A DNA stretch of 64,000 nucleotides from Posidonia oceanica. Its lineage: Eukaryota; Streptophyta; Magnoliopsida; Alismatales; Posidoniaceae. The notes below the pieces were generated by a model, which made no database searches, was not told where the DNA came from, and was given only the letters and a program-made list of their open reading frames with translations. This document shows, in pieces, positions 45,601-57,800 of the stretch; position 1 is the first letter of the stretch; each line of letters starts with the position of its first letter. The translations under genes and the position numbers were made by a program. The stretch is from the NCBI GenBank assembly GCA_037176725.1, contig JAZBRS010000026.1, positions 99,803,501-99,867,500 on the forward strand, written 5' to 3'.

Positions 45601-48600
45601 GACAGCAAAAATGGAAAAAACAGGGATATAGAATGCAATACAATAAGGCAAACTATGCATATTAAGATTACATGAACTACTGTAGGACCTGGATGCAAAT
45701 ATTGAAAGCATAGGGGCTGAAACGAAATTTTTTATAACTAGCGAACACAGTAAGTGGACTTTCATGCAAATATTGAAAACTATAAACAGATCCTGCAATT
45801 TAACATGGTTTTAGATCAAAATAACATAAGTTTAAACATGCTTTGGACTTAAACGCAATAATCAAAAACTTAAACGAAAGAAATGCAATGTAAAAGAAAT
45901 TACCTAAGTTAACAAAAGAAAGGAAAAGAAGGGGAGGACTTACAGTGGAGGGGGCCGAACTTCGCCGGCGACCCTCTGGACCGGTGGAGGGGAGGTGATG
46001 CGAGGCGGCGGAGAGCTGGGGGGGAACCGGCGTGACGCGGCGGAGGCGGAGGAGGTCTGCGGCGGAGCTTCGGCGGCGGCGGGCGCGCGTGGGGAGCTGC
46101 TGTCCTTGTAGTTCCGGCGACCGGTGCCGGAGAAGAAGGCAACTCCGGCGAGTCTTTGCGGGCAGCACAGGTGACGAAACGCCTCGGGGAAAAGCCGAGG
46201 AGCGAGAGGGCGACGAGGGGAATCCGGGGGAAGTTTGCCTCGGCCCTTTCGCACGCCGGAACAGCCCACCCACCTGGGTGGGTTTCGGCCGGCCGGAGAA
46301 GAGTGGGGACGGCGGGGGACGGCGGCTGCTGGTGCGGGGGCGGTTCGGGGGCGTCGCCGGAGGTCCAAGGAAGATGACAGAGTAATCAGAAGCGCGTTCT
46401 ACAGCCCGGGGCGAGATCTGGTTCAGTGGAGGCTCAACTGTGAAGGCCGAGGTGGGTGCGGCGTTGTGCGGTGCTCCAAGGCGAGGCGAAGGCACGGGCG
46501 GCTAGGTGGTTGTTCGGGGAGTGCGTGGGAGGAAACGGAAGTGAATTTCACTGAGTGTAGAGGAAGTTATGGGAGTTTGAAGTTTTTGGCAAAAATGAGG
46601 ACCCAAGTGTTTGTAGTGGACTGTGAGGAGTGTGGGAGGTTTTAGGACGCGATCTTGGGTGGCTTGGGAAGGTGGTTGCTTGGTGAGTCTGATGGCAAAG
46701 TTCTGGGATTTTAGGAGGCTCGTGGTGGTGGATTTGCAATGAGGAAGGTCGGCAAGATGGTGTTGGGTGCTGAAGAGTTTGGAGCTTGATTCCGGGAAGG
46801 TTTGAAGGTGTTTTTCAGTTCTGGAAGAAGGGTGAGGGAGCTGGGAGTTTGGTCTTTCCAGGTGTGAGCCAAAAAAGTTCGGTTGTGAAGGAAATGAAGC
46901 CCCTTTTATCTCCTCTCTCCCTACTGAAATTCAATGGTTTTTGGTCAAGGGGATGGGTTTCTGCCATCTTTGGCAGAGCATGGAGGGGGTTGCTGGCGTG
47001 GGTCGTCGGCCATAGGGTATGGGAGTGATGGAGGGGAGTCTTGGGTGTCAGGTGGAGGTTTGAAAAAAGAAAAACCAATGAGGGAGAGGTCTGTCGTTTC
47101 TGTGAGAAGAGGAGAAGAAGAGAGGAAGAAGAAGAAGAAGGGAAGGAGGGAAAGAGGAGGGGAAGTGCATGGGCCGTGGGTTGTGGGCTTGAGCACAGTA
47201 AAAGAAAAGAAAAGAAAATGAAGGGGAGGAAGAGAGGAATGAGAAGTGGGAAAGAAAATAAGGAAGAAGAAGAAAGGAAGAGAAAGGAAATAAAATTAGA
47301 AGAAGAAAAATAAATTAAAAATAAGTAAAAATACTAGAAAAGTTGTGTTGTGAGTTAGGATTTTAATTAGATTTTTAGTGACTGTTTTTAGGTTAATTAG
47401 TGTGTTTTGGGCTTGATTAGGGTTTTAGGGTTTTGGTTTTGCTTTTAATTAGTTTTTACTTGATTAAGTGTTTGTTAAATCTTTTTAAATTGTTTTAAAA
47501 ATCGTGTTTTTCTTGTTGAGCATTTTAGGATATTGATTAGGATTTTTTAGGATTTATTTTTCATATTAATTAGGATTGTTTTTAAGTTTTAGTCTTCTTA
47601 GGGTTTTTCTTTCTTAAGTCTTTTGGATTAGGTTTTTTAATTTTTATTTGCTGATTTTTCTGGATGTTTTTTTTTAATTAGGTTTCTCTTGTTTGATTAA
47701 GAGTCTTCAAGTCTTTTGATGTGTTCTTCATTCTTTTTAATTGAGTTCTCAAATTGTTTTTCTTAGGTTTGTTAAGTTAAGCTTTTTCTTTCATTAATTA
47801 CTTATCTTAGTGTTCTTAATTGTTTCACTTCTCTTTTAGGGTTTATTTTTTAATTCTTTTGGTAGGGTTTTTACTTTTGGTGGGTCTTGATTTTGTTTTA
47901 GTTTTTTTCTAGATTTTTCAGTATTTTATTTTGGTTTGTTTCGCATTTTTTAGTTTGCATGCTTGATTTTCTTTTTAGCTTGATTTAGCTAAGTTTAAGT
48001 TTTTGATTGCTTGCTTAATGTTTTTTAATTGTTTTTCTTAGAGTTCTGGTTTGTCTCTTTTATGTTTTGGAATTTTATGGATTTTTAGGGGTTTTTATGG
48101 GTTTTTGCAAAAGAAAGAAAAGGAAAAGAGAAGGAGGAAGAAAATGGAAAAAGGGAGAAATAAAAGGGAAAGAGATGAGTTGGAGGGAAATGATTTTTTA
48201 AAATTCAGAGAAAATGCTAAAAATAAAATAAAAATAGGAATAAGATAGAGAAGGGATAGAAGCACAAAGGGGGCCCACAGCCAGGCCAGGGAAAGGGCAA
48301 GAAGGGGATGAAAAGGGAGATGATAATCAGGAGAGAGAGAGGAGAGAGAAAACGATAATCCTGGAGAGAGAAAACGATAATTTGGGTGAAAGGAAGGCTT
48401 AGAGGTCTCAGAATGGGGTGAAAATTGGCAAGTGGGTAGTCTAGGGCTTAAGGTATTCGGTCTGATGTTTTGGTTTGATTCTAAGAAGGTTTTGGAGGGG
48501 TTTCAAGGTGTAGAAAAAGGGGAAATTCACCTAGGTTTTCTAGGGTTTTTGGGAATGGGTTAGGTTTAGAAATTTCTAGGTTCTAGAGTAGGTTTGTTGA

Positions 48601-48935
48601 GTGGGTGTTGGTGGATTTTCCTATGGATTTTGGTCAAGTTTTGAGCTCGGGAAGAGGGGTAAAGGCTTAGGTCAAGTTGGCTGGTTTTGAAGGGTAGAAA
48701 GGAGGGTCAGGGTTTGGTTTGGCTTGGGTTTTGAATGGTTTGAGGGTAAGGTTTTGGGATGGTTTCAGGGTAAGGTTTTGGGGTTAGAAAATGGGTGTGG
48801 TTCTAGGTTTGGCTTTGAGGTTTGAGCTGGAGTTTTGATTTGGGAAGAAGGATGAAGAGAAATGTGCGATTTTGGGTTTTTCCTAGCCGCCAGAGAGATC
48901 TGCCGATTCAGCCTTGTCGAAATGGGGTGTCAACA
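42672..48935 (-). repeat. 3' LTR of element C (6264 bp)
   Basis: On the minus strand it starts TGTTGACACCCCATTT at 48935 and ends GGATCGCTACA at 42672. It is alignable with the A LTR in blocks but clearly diverged, so it is a different subfamily. It has a telobox/A-rich U3 (T-rich on the plus strand, about 47340-48050), a stretch with repeated TTGCAT..TAGGTCC-type words (about 45000-45800), and an expanded 90-bp tandem repeat (43390-44190). Confidence 0.93.
43390..44190 (-). repeat. About 90-bp tandem repeat inside C LTR, nine copies
   Basis: The word AGAATGG recurs at nearly constant 89-91-bp spacing (cores at about 43442, 43531, 43622, 43711, 43801, 43892, 43982, 44071 and 44161). Unit variants alternate between forms with GACGGGCGCGAAACGAGG and GGCGGCACGCAAAACGAG. 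Element A has about one equivalent unit in each LTR (near 10245-10335). The long low-complexity ORFs here are by-products of the repeat. Confidence 0.9.
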
Positions 48936-49003
48936 GATGCCCCTCCCTGAGCGAGGTCAAGGGGACCGAGACCGCTGCTCAGGGTTGACAAGACACCCCA
49001 TTT
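48920..49003. repeat. Palindrome enclosing the polypurine tract and 3' LTR start (C)
   Basis: AAATGGGGTGT at the LTR edge (48920-48930) pairs with ACACCCCATTT (48993-49003) in the internal region. Inside it CCCTGAGC (48945-48952) pairs with GCTCAGGG (48977-48984). Element A has GATGGGGTGTC/GACACCCCATC in the same place, so both arms differ between the elements in a way that keeps the pairing. Confidence 0.85.
48940..48948 (-). promoter_or_regulatory. Polypurine tract of element C
   Basis: Minus-strand AGGGAGGGG followed by CATC and then the LTR terminus at 48935. Identical to the tract of element A. Confidence 0.8.
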
Positions 49004-49504
49004 GACCGGAGGGCCAAAAGATTTGCTATTGGCGTGAGTTACTTATTCGGCGGATGCACCGAACGTCGTAGCCCATTGCCGCAATGCAAGATGCTGGGTG
49101 CAGTTGAATGATGCTAAGTATGCAATGCATGCTGATGCGATGCAAAAATTAGTACAAAAGTTAGTGCAACTAGAAGAGATGCTGATGCCGTGCAAGTGAT
49201 GCTGATGATGTTGAATTAATATGCAATGCTAGCTGAGAAAGTACGGAGACGATGCAAAAGAGAAGATAAAAGGACGCGATGTGGCGCAAGGATCTGGCAG
49301 AGAGGCCAAACTTACGCGACAAAGCGAGGGGAAACAGGGTGCAGCTTGTCCCCGTCTGGGGAACAAGCCAGCAGGAAAGAAAAGAGTGCGAGGGGAGAGA
49401 GGCCAGCTCTCCTATCGCAGAAAGGGGGTGCGTGACTTTGTCTTCCTGGGACAAGGTCATGCCGAAAAGGAGAAGAAAAAAAAAAAAAAAAAAATGATAA
49501 GGTG
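49004..49504 (-). other. C 3' region between palindrome and hairpin array
   Basis: Noncoding. It matches 26226-26738 of element A, with an A-run at 49477-49494 on the plus strand. No gene seen. Confidence 0.6.
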
Positions 49505-50470
49505 ACGGGCTTATCGTCCGGATAGTTTACGGTCCTATCAACCGGGAGTGACAGTTTACGGTCCTGTCAACCGGAGCAGTTGTGAGTGATAGTTACTGGA
49601 TATCAGCCGTATAACATGGTTGTGGGTGATAGTTTAGGAGTATCAGCCTAACGACAGTTTACGGTCCTGTCAACCGGTGGATAGTTTACAGATCTATCAA
49701 CTGGAGCGACAGTTTACGGACCTGTCAACCGGAAACCACAAACCATGAGTGATAGTTACTGGATATCAGCCGTATAACGCAATGCCGGATAGTTTACAGT
49801 CTATCATCTGGAGCGACAGTTTACGGTCCTGTCAACCGGCGGATAGTTTACAGACCTATCAACTGGAGGATAGTTTACAGTCCTATCAACTGGAAACGGC
49901 ATTGCGAGGGACAGTTACTGGATGTCAGCCGTATAACATCATTGCGCGTGGTAGTTTACAGTCCTACCAACTGGAGGATAGTTTACAGACCTATCAACTG
50001 GAGCGACAGTTTACGGTCCTGTCAACCGGCGGATAGTTTACAGACCTATCAACTGGAAACGCGCAATGATGAGGGATAGTTACTGGATATCAGCCGTATA
50101 ATGCAATTGCTGGTGATAGTTTAGGAATATCAGCCTAACGACAGTTTACGGTCCTGTCAACCGGCGGATAGTTTACAGACCTATCAACTGGAGGATAGTT
50201 TACAGACCTATCAACTGGAAACCGCAATTGCAAGGGACAGTTACTGGATGTCAGCCGTATAACGTAATTGCACGCGATAGTTTACAGACCTATCAACTGG
50301 AGCGACAGTTTACGGTCCTGTCAACCGGCGGATAGTTTACAGACCTATCAACTGGAAAAGTGCAATTACGAGGGACAGTTACTGGATGTCAGCCGTATAA
50401 CACAACTGCGGGCCAACCATGGATCGGCCAGAAGATAGTTTAGGTTATCAGCCTGAGAGTGATTGATTGT
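49505..50470. repeat. Array of short GATAG/CTATC hairpin repeats in C
   Basis: Plus-strand units GATAGTTTACAG followed by ACCTATCAACTGG, GACAGTTTACGG followed by TCCTGTCAACCGG, and GATAGTTACTGGATATCAGC are repeated dozens of times. In the second type the inverted arms change together (GACAG with CTGTC instead of GATAG with CTATC). The TCAGCCGTATAA unit recurs about every 160 bp, as in element A. Confidence 0.9.
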
Positions 50471-50639
50471 TGATAGTTTCGGATATCAGCCTAGCACGAG
50501 TTTGATTGATGATTGATAGTTTCGGATATCAGCCTAGCACGAGCGATTGATTGATGATTGATAAGAGGGGACGAGAGCATGATGAGAATGATAAGATATC
50601 GGACTTATCGGCCGGCAAAGAGGGGATGAGGTAATGATG

Positions 50640-51110
50640 AGAAGTTAAGCTACAGAGGGGGATGAGATCATGATGAGAAGCTAAGCTAAAGAAGGGGGTG
50701 AGATCATGATGAGAATTTAAACTAAAGAGGGGGATGAGATCATGATGAGAATTTAAGCTAAAGAGGGGGATGAGATCATGATGAGAAGCTAAACTAAAGA
50801 GGGGGATGAGATCATGATGAGAATTTAAGCTAAAGAGGGGGATGAGATCATGATGAGAAGCTAAGCTAAAGAGATCATGATGAGAAGCTAAGCTAAAGAG
50901 GGGGATGAGATCATGATGAGAAGCTAAGCTAAAGAGGGGGATGAGATCATGATGAGAATTTAAGCTAAAGAGGGGGATGAGATCATGATGAGAAGCTAAG
51001 CTAAAGAGGGGGATGAGATCATGATGAGAATTTAAGCTAAAGAGGGGGATGAGATCATGATGAGAATTTAAGCTAAAGAGGGGGATGAGATCATGATGAG
51101 AATTGTTGAT
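50640..51110 (-). repeat. 36-bp tandem repeat block in C
   Basis: GGGGGATGAGATCATGATGAGAA followed by TTTAAGCTAAAGA or GCTAAGCTAAAGA; the core GGGGGATGAGATCATGATG recurs at 36-bp spacing (for example 50765 and 50801), with one shorter unit near 50870. Because 36 is a multiple of three, it gives a 12-residue repeated frame at 51140-50529, which I do not consider a gene. Confidence 0.9.
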
Positions 51111-51295
51111 TGATAAGATATCGGACTTATCGGCCGGCAAAGAGGGGATGAGGGAATGATGAGAATGATAAGATATCGGACTTATCGGCCGGCAAAGAAG
51201 GGGTAAGGGAATGATGAGAAGAAATCATCCCATGACGCCAGGAACGTCATAGGGGAAGGAAGGAAAGAACAATACCAAGGGGCGATCAAAAGATG

Positions 51296-51322
51296 CCCCT
51301 GGTGTCGGGATGACACCAGGGG
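51296..51322. repeat. Conserved perfect hairpin in C (11 bp arms)
   Basis: CCCCTGGTGTC and GACACCAGGGG are separated by GGGAT. It is the counterpart of the 24747-24775 hairpin in A, in the same position between the two repeat blocks. Confidence 0.85.
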
Positions 51323-51389
51323 TTGGCCAGCGCGTCCTTGGCATCGAAAGCAGAGAGTGATGACAAGAGTGTCGTGCTTGTCAGACGAG

Positions 51390-51830
51390 TAGTTTGGGGT
51401 ACTAGCCCGCAAGGGATTCAGCTGAGGGCGATCAGCTGGGGACTTAGCTGAGGATGACCAGCCGAGAAGAGTGTCAGGTTGACGGACCTTTCGCCGAGCA
51501 GTTTGGGGTGCCAGCCCGCAAGGGATTTAGCTGAGGGCGATCAGCTGGGGACTCGACCGGGGATGACCAGCCGAGAAGAGTGTCAGGTTGACGGACCTTT
51601 CGCCGAGCAGTTTGGGGTGCCAGCCCGCAGGGGATGGTGGTCCAGCTGGGGGCGATCAGCTGGGGACTCAGCTGGGGTGAGCAGCCGAGAAGAGTATCAG
51701 GTTGACGGACCTTTCGCCGAGCAGTTTGGGGTGCCAGCCCGCAGAGGATGATGACAGGTTGACGGACCTTCCGCCGAGCAGTTTGGGGTGCCAGCCCGCA
51801 AGGGACTCAGCTGGGGATGATCAGCTGAGG
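51390..51830 (-). repeat. 109-bp-type tandem repeat block in C
   Basis: GTTTGGGGTGCCAGCCCGC (GTTTGGGGTACTAGCCCGC in the first copy) recurs at 51392, 51501, 51610, 51723 and 51781, that is 109, 109, 113 and 58 bp apart. The sequence is homologous to the 83-bp units of A with an added CAGCTG-containing segment. Confidence 0.88.
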
Positions 51831-52104
51831 AAGACGGATGGCGTAGCTTGACGACGCGGGTCCGGAGATGTTCTGGACTTCGGATTGGGTGCTGAGGACT
51901 TTGCTGCGTTGTGATGCCTGCAAGTCTGGTTAGAGGGCCCAAGATGATGATGATAATGATATGCAATGCGGCAAGGAGTCTTGATGTGCAAGCAGATAGC
52001 AGAAACAGTTTTCATTGATAAAGCTTGATGAGTACAATGCCTGTGGCAGGCCAGAAATGTACAGCATAGTCTGAAAGAAGACCATATGATGGTTGCACAA
52101 GGGC

Positions 52105-53307
52105 CTAGTCAGTTCGGGCCTTCTTCGACTGCCTGGAGTCGGGGAACAAGGGACCGCCTGGCGGGATTTCAGTAATAGGCCAGAGCTGTCGGACTTCAGC
52201 TTCATATTCAGGGGTGCATCCTACACCTCTCACAGCTGCAATGTCTGTAGATTGGACCCCATGCTGCATCAGACTAGCAAGCTTTTTGGTCGGGGTAGTT
52301 GTGCTGAGAGGGTACATCTGTAGAAGCTTGGGCGCTGTACTGTCGATGAAGGCGCCCTGCTGGAAGCCGAACTGGCGCATGACCCTGATTGGGTGGTACT
52401 CTACGCCTGCTGTGAAGCCTGGAAGAATGATCAGCCGCGTGTCACGCGCGCTGAAGAAGACTGTGAAGGGCTCTGCTGCAGAGGGAATGATACGCCAGGT
52501 CACAGCATCGTCAGTCAGTGCTGACAGCCTCTCGTACTCTTCTTCGACGCTCTTGTCTGCTCTGGTACGGACGCTGCTGCAGTATGCTTCGAGGGCGTGT
52601 ACTTGAGGGCGCAGGAAGTCCATCTCTAAGTGCGCAGTCAGCCAGACTTGTATGAGTGCTCCGCAACCGTGGAAGTGGCGGCAGCGATGAGAAATGCGGT
52701 CCAGCCCGCGGTAGGTCTCTGCCAAGACAACTGGTGCCAGGTCTATGTGCTGGGTCACCACAGCTAGTGCAATCTCTGCGACCTCGATGGCCACTGTCAG
52801 TCGGCCATGAGTAAAGATCAGCTCGCCCAGAAAGCGGATGACAAATCCTCAGAGCCACAGCTCATCTCCGAGGTCAGCTCGCTTGTTCATGATATCATTG
52901 AAGTGTGCAAGGCGAAGCATGGGCTCTGGTCCACTGGTGCAAATTAGTTTCTGTTGGCAGGTTCGAGTGGATAGCCCAGTCAGCTGGCTTAGGACTTCGA
53001 GATATCCGTCGCGTCTCATGAAAATAGGAGGCCCCATGATTTTTGAAAAGCCGCAGATCCGACGCACCTCTTCCAGTGTAGGTGTCAGTTCAGTCTTGCC
53101 AAAGCGGAAGACGTGGTACGCCGGTTTCCAGAATCTTGCGGCGGCACACAGAAGGTGGCGGCTGACTTCCACATCAGCAGCCTTCAGCAGTTTAGTTGGT
53201 ATGCCCCATAGGCGCAGCTTTTCACAGTCTACTTGAGTGAGCCTGCCGACCCATTCTCGCAGGGTTTCCGAGCAATGTGCAGGAGTTAGCAGAGTAGGGA
53301 AGCCCAT
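52105..53307 (-). pseudogene. Element C plant-mobile-domain/DUF7745-like ORF, one stop
   Basis: Minus-strand ORF of about 400 codons, MGFPTLLTP to SKKARTD. It carries the same core as in A: FWKPAYHVFRF (near 53120), ELTPTLEEVRRICGF (near 53090), VLAETYRGLDRIS (near 52720) and VEYHPIRVMRQFG (near 52390). One in-frame TGA at 52851-52849 interrupts it where A has CCA; the other two stops of A are absent here. In the first 150 residues I count about 14 differences from A, many conservative, and no indels. It lies about 1.5 kb downstream of the gag-pol stop, so a separate or spliced RNA, or reinitiation, would be needed. Function unknown; the basic C-terminus could help nuclear entry, which is speculation. 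Confidence 0.75.
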
Positions 53308-54846
53308 TGCGCTGATTGCAGAAGACAGGCTGATGGATGCAAAGCTTGAAGGTACCTGCTATCAATAAACAGACAGATCTCGCAGGTATATAATCTTTGA
53401 TAGAAGACAAAGTCTGAAGCTGAAAAATGTAGTTGCATATGCATTTAGCAGTTGATAACGGAACGTAGCGGTTAAGCACTAATAAGCAGGGGGATTTTGT
53501 TGCAGTCTTGCGGACATGGGGGCGAGGGCTGGCAGGAGATCTGGACCAGCGCAGCTTGAGTGTCGTCGATGCGCTCTGCTGGGGAGAAGTACTGTCTCAG
53601 GGCCGGAGCGTGTTGCAGAGCGGAGAGATTGGTAGGAAAGGAAGGATAGACGGGGATGCATGTATGCAGGATGCGAGTGCTATGCTTATGCGGACGAGTA
53701 GTATTAGATGAATGAGTATGCTTGAATGGATTAGCATGCTCGGATGGATGGGTATGCTTGGATGGATGCTTGAATGCCCTCAGCGTGCGGAGTGCTTTGG
53801 TGCCTGCTGCAGAGGAAGGGAGTGGTCCTTGACTCACTGGGTCCTACTCAGACTCTCGGCTTATTGGTGGCGCTCCGGAACAGGTGTTGGCATTATACAG
53901 ATGGTGATATGGTGAGGACAGGCTACTGGCTGCGCTTTCAGGACCTACACCTATTCTTTCAGCTCTCTCTTTTTTTGAAAGGTTTCTCCCTCATGGGTAT
54001 GCAGTCCTTTTTCTGCCCCTAGCTAGAAGAAGGGTAAGTGTTGCTCTTGGAGGGATGTGGTAGACCCTTTTCAAGCTTAACTCCCTGGGGATCTCTAGTG
54101 ATGGTATGGGGGATAACGGTGCCTGTATTTTCGGGCTGCAACTTGCCCTTTTCTTCTTCTCTTTTTTTTGTTTTTTGCTTTACTTGCTTTTTTCCTTTTT
54201 TTTTTGGTTTTGGTTCTATCTCTTTTCTCTTTCTTTTTTTTCGCGTGTTGTTTGGCTTTTCTCTTTTTTTTTTTCAGGCTTTTGCTATCCCCATTTTGGT
54301 GGCAAAAGGAGGGAGCTTGAATTGTAATAGATTTAGGCTTTGGGTCTGCTGTGTGATGGGTAGAAGGAACAGGGTTAGACTGCACACCCCTATCTCTAGG
54401 GCCGGCCTGTGTCTTCGTCCTCTGTCCCTTGGACGTGCCCAAGCCTAGATGTCTACTCTCACCTTTTCAGATTCACATCCTAACATTTTTCTCTCGCAGA
54501 GATGTATGTCCTTACGAGATTAGACAGTTTGCCTGTCCTCACTGGTGGTGGCTCCCTCACTTGCTAAGACATCTAAGTAGTGCCGGGTGAGGCAGGGTGA
54601 CTCTTTCCAGAGCAGGCAAGCACTTCCGGTTGTCATCACCGGGCCAAAGATACAATGCTTGAGAGAATGACGATGATGATTCGAAAAGAAAGGGGGCAAG
54701 AGCTGAAAGGATGACGATGATGATGTTTTGAATAGGGATGTAGGAGTTGAAAGGATGACGATGATGATTTGAAACAGAGTTGAAGCAAGAAAGCGAGAAT
54801 GAAAATGCAAGTGGGAGAAGGGCATCTGCAACGGGGCCGCTTTCGG
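53308..54846 (-). other. Element C spacer between integrase and PMD-like ORF
   Basis: Noncoding, matching 21098-22616 of A. It holds an A-rich purine tract (T-rich on the plus strand, about 54140-54285), GATGATGAT-rich stretches near 54670-54770, and a degenerate 18-bp repeat near 53700-53790. No protein-like frame. Confidence 0.7.
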
Positions 54847-57800
54847 CTACTGATAGTACTTCTTGAGATAGCAGAGGTTGACGGGCTCAGATTGCTCAAT
54901 CTGGTCCATATCTTCAAGAGTTACTGCGCCTCCCGAGAAGATCTGTTTGACCACAAAGGGGCCGCGCCAATTGGGTCGGAATTTCCCTCGACCGTCAGGC
55001 AAATGAATGGCGCGCAAGACAAGGTCCCCTGGCTGAAAGCTTCTGGGCTGGACCTTCTTCAAGAATGCTTTGGCCATCCGCTTTTGATAGCAGTGAGCGT
55101 TATGCATGGCTTGCAATCTGCGCTCATCAATCAAGTTCAGTTGGACGCAGCGGTCTTCGACCCATTCTGCTTCTTCCAACTCAGCTTCCCGCAGGATCCG
55201 CAGAGAGGGGATCTCCACTTCAACAGGTAACACTGCTTCCATGCCGTACACCAGAGAGTACGGGGTGGTTCCTGTAGAGGTTCGTATTGATGTCCTGTAC
55301 GCCCAGAGTGCGTACGGGAGCTTGTCATGCCAATCCTTGTGGATTTCTGCCATTTTCTTCAGGATCTTGACAATGTTCTTGTTTGCAGATTCCACTGCTC
55401 CGTTCATCTGAGGCCGATAAGGCGAGGATCGATGGTGCTTGATCTTGAGACTTTGCAGGTATTCTTCGATCCTTTTGGCAATAAAGTTTGAGCCGTTATC
55501 AGAGATGACAGAGTGCGGGACCCCATACCGGGCAACAATATTGTTTCTGATAAATTTTTTTTTTGCCGCAGCGGTGACTGTCCTGTAAGAGGCCGCTTCC
55601 ACCCACTTGGTAAAGTAATCGATCGCTACGAGAATGTAACGATGACCATTTGAAGCAGCGGGGTGGATGGCGCCGATGACATCGATCCCCCAGGTGGAGA
55701 AGGGCCATGGCGAAGACATGTTGTGCAGCTGATGTGGAGGGGCCTTGATGAAGTTACCATGAATTTGACAGCTATGGCATCTACGCACGAACCGGCAGCA
55801 GTCGGCTTCCATGGTCTGCCAGAAATATCCTTGAAGCATGATCTTCTTGGCCAGGAGGACGCCGTTCATGTGCGGGCCACAGGTTCCCGCATGCACTTGG
55901 AGCATTAGCGTGTCAGCCTCCGACTTGTTCAGGCAGCGCAGTAGCATCTGATTGTAAGACCTTCTGTACAGCTGCCCGGCCCCTAACACATACTTTGACG
56001 CCAGACGCGCCAAAGTTCTCTTGTCTGCTGCCGTGGTATCAGGAGGAAAGTTACCAGACTCCAGGAAAGATTTTATGTCTTGATACCAGGGCTGCCCCTC
56101 TGCGGGATCCGCTTCTTCTATGCTCATGCAGTATGCAGGCTGCTCAATGCGAGTGACTGATACATCCACAGTGCTGTCTTCTGATATAGTAAGCCAGGAT
56201 GCCAGAGTTGCTAGTGCGTCTGCATACGCGTTCTTCGCTCTGTTCAGGTATGTGAAGCGGATGCTCTTGAATTCTTTCATCAGCCTCAGCAGGTGTTCGT
56301 GATACGGCACAAGCTTGGGATCTTTTGTCTTCCATTCGCCGTTCACTTGAGAAATTACCAGCATGGCATCGCCGTGCACATGCAGCTTCTGCGCCTCATG
56401 CTCGAGGGCGACTTTCAACCCCAGGATGCATGCTTCGTATTCTGCTTCGTTGTTTGTGCAGGTGAAAGTCAGCTTCCTCGCGAAAGGAGTCATCTGTCCT
56501 TGGGGCGTGGTCAGCACTGCGCCTACGCCTCGGCCTTTCTTGTTGACTGCACCATCAAAGTAGAGCTGCCATTCCTCTGCTTCTTCAGGATCTTTCTGCC
56601 CAGAGTCCTCCATTGCAAAGAGAATGTCTTCATCAGGGAACTGCGTCTGGAGGGGTTGGTATTCAGGCAGAGGGAGGTCAGCGAGATGGTCTGCCATTGC
56701 TTGACCCTTCATGGATTTCTGTGTGACGAAGGTGATGTCGTACTGAGACAATAACACCTGCCACTTAGCACATCTGCCCACCATGGCCGGCTTCTGGAAG
56801 AGGAATTTGATGGGATCGTGCCGGCATAAGAGCTGTACTGGGTATGCCATCATGTAGTGCCTCAGCCTCTGTGCGGCCCAGACAAGGGACAAGCAAGTCT
56901 TCTCTAGTGTTGTGTACCTGGCTTCGCATTCATTAAATTTCTTGCTCAGGTAGTAGATGGCGCGCTCCTTCCTACCAGATTCGTCATGTTGGCCCAAGAC
57001 GGCGCCCATGGAATGCTGCGTGGTAGAAAGGTAGAGAAGCAAAGGTCTCCCTGGCGTAGGCGGGACCAGGACAGGAGGCTTAATCAACAGCTGCTTGATC
57101 TTGGCAAATGCAGCCTGACACTCCTCGTTCCAGTGAATCTGCGCATTCTTCCTCAAGAGCTTGAATATGGGTTCGCAGATGGGCGTAAGCTGTGCAATGA
57201 AGCGACTGATATATTGTAAACGCCCAAGTAGACTTCTGACTTCTCTTTCAGTTCTGGGGGGCGGCATGTCCACGATGGCTTGTGCTTTCAACGGGTCCAC
57301 CTCAATCCCCCTTTGGCTAACAATGTAGCCGAGCAATTTGCCAGAAGATACCCCGAATACGCACTTCTTGGGATTCAGGCGCAGCTTGTACTTCCGTAGA
57401 CGGTTAAAGAGCTTTCTGAGACAGGCAAGATGATTCTCGGGCTCTTTGGTTTTGGCAATCATATCGTCTACATAGACCTCCACTTCTTGGTGCATGAGGT
57501 CGTGGAATAGCGCTGTCATGGCCCTTTGATAGGTTGCACCAGCATTCTTCAGGCCGAACGGCATGACTTGGTAGCAGAAGACTCCCCAAGGGGTGATGAA
57601 TGAAGTCTTTTCCATGTCCTCTTCTGCCATTTTGATCTGATTGTATCCAGAAAAGCCGTCCATGAAGGAGAGCATCTTGTGGCCTGCCGTATTGTCGACT
57701 AGGACGTCAATGTGAGGCAATGGAAAGTCGTCCTTGGGACTCGCCTTGTTCAGGTCCCTGTAGTCGATACAGATCCGGATTCGGCCATCTTTCTTGGGCA

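Noticed and set aside
45800..46495. 231-codon proline/arginine-rich frame on the minus strand
   Set aside because: Lies within the C LTR in GC-rich sequence with open frames on both strands; no domain.
41626..48935. A single 7.3-kb LTR
   Set aside because: An internal LTR terminus at 42672 and duplicated LTR-end features (42672 onward and 41626 onward) show two LTR pieces.
50529..51140. 203-codon frame with SHHDLIPLFSL repeats
   Set aside because: Created by the 36-bp DNA repeat in the noncoding 3' region; no start context, and not conserved in A.
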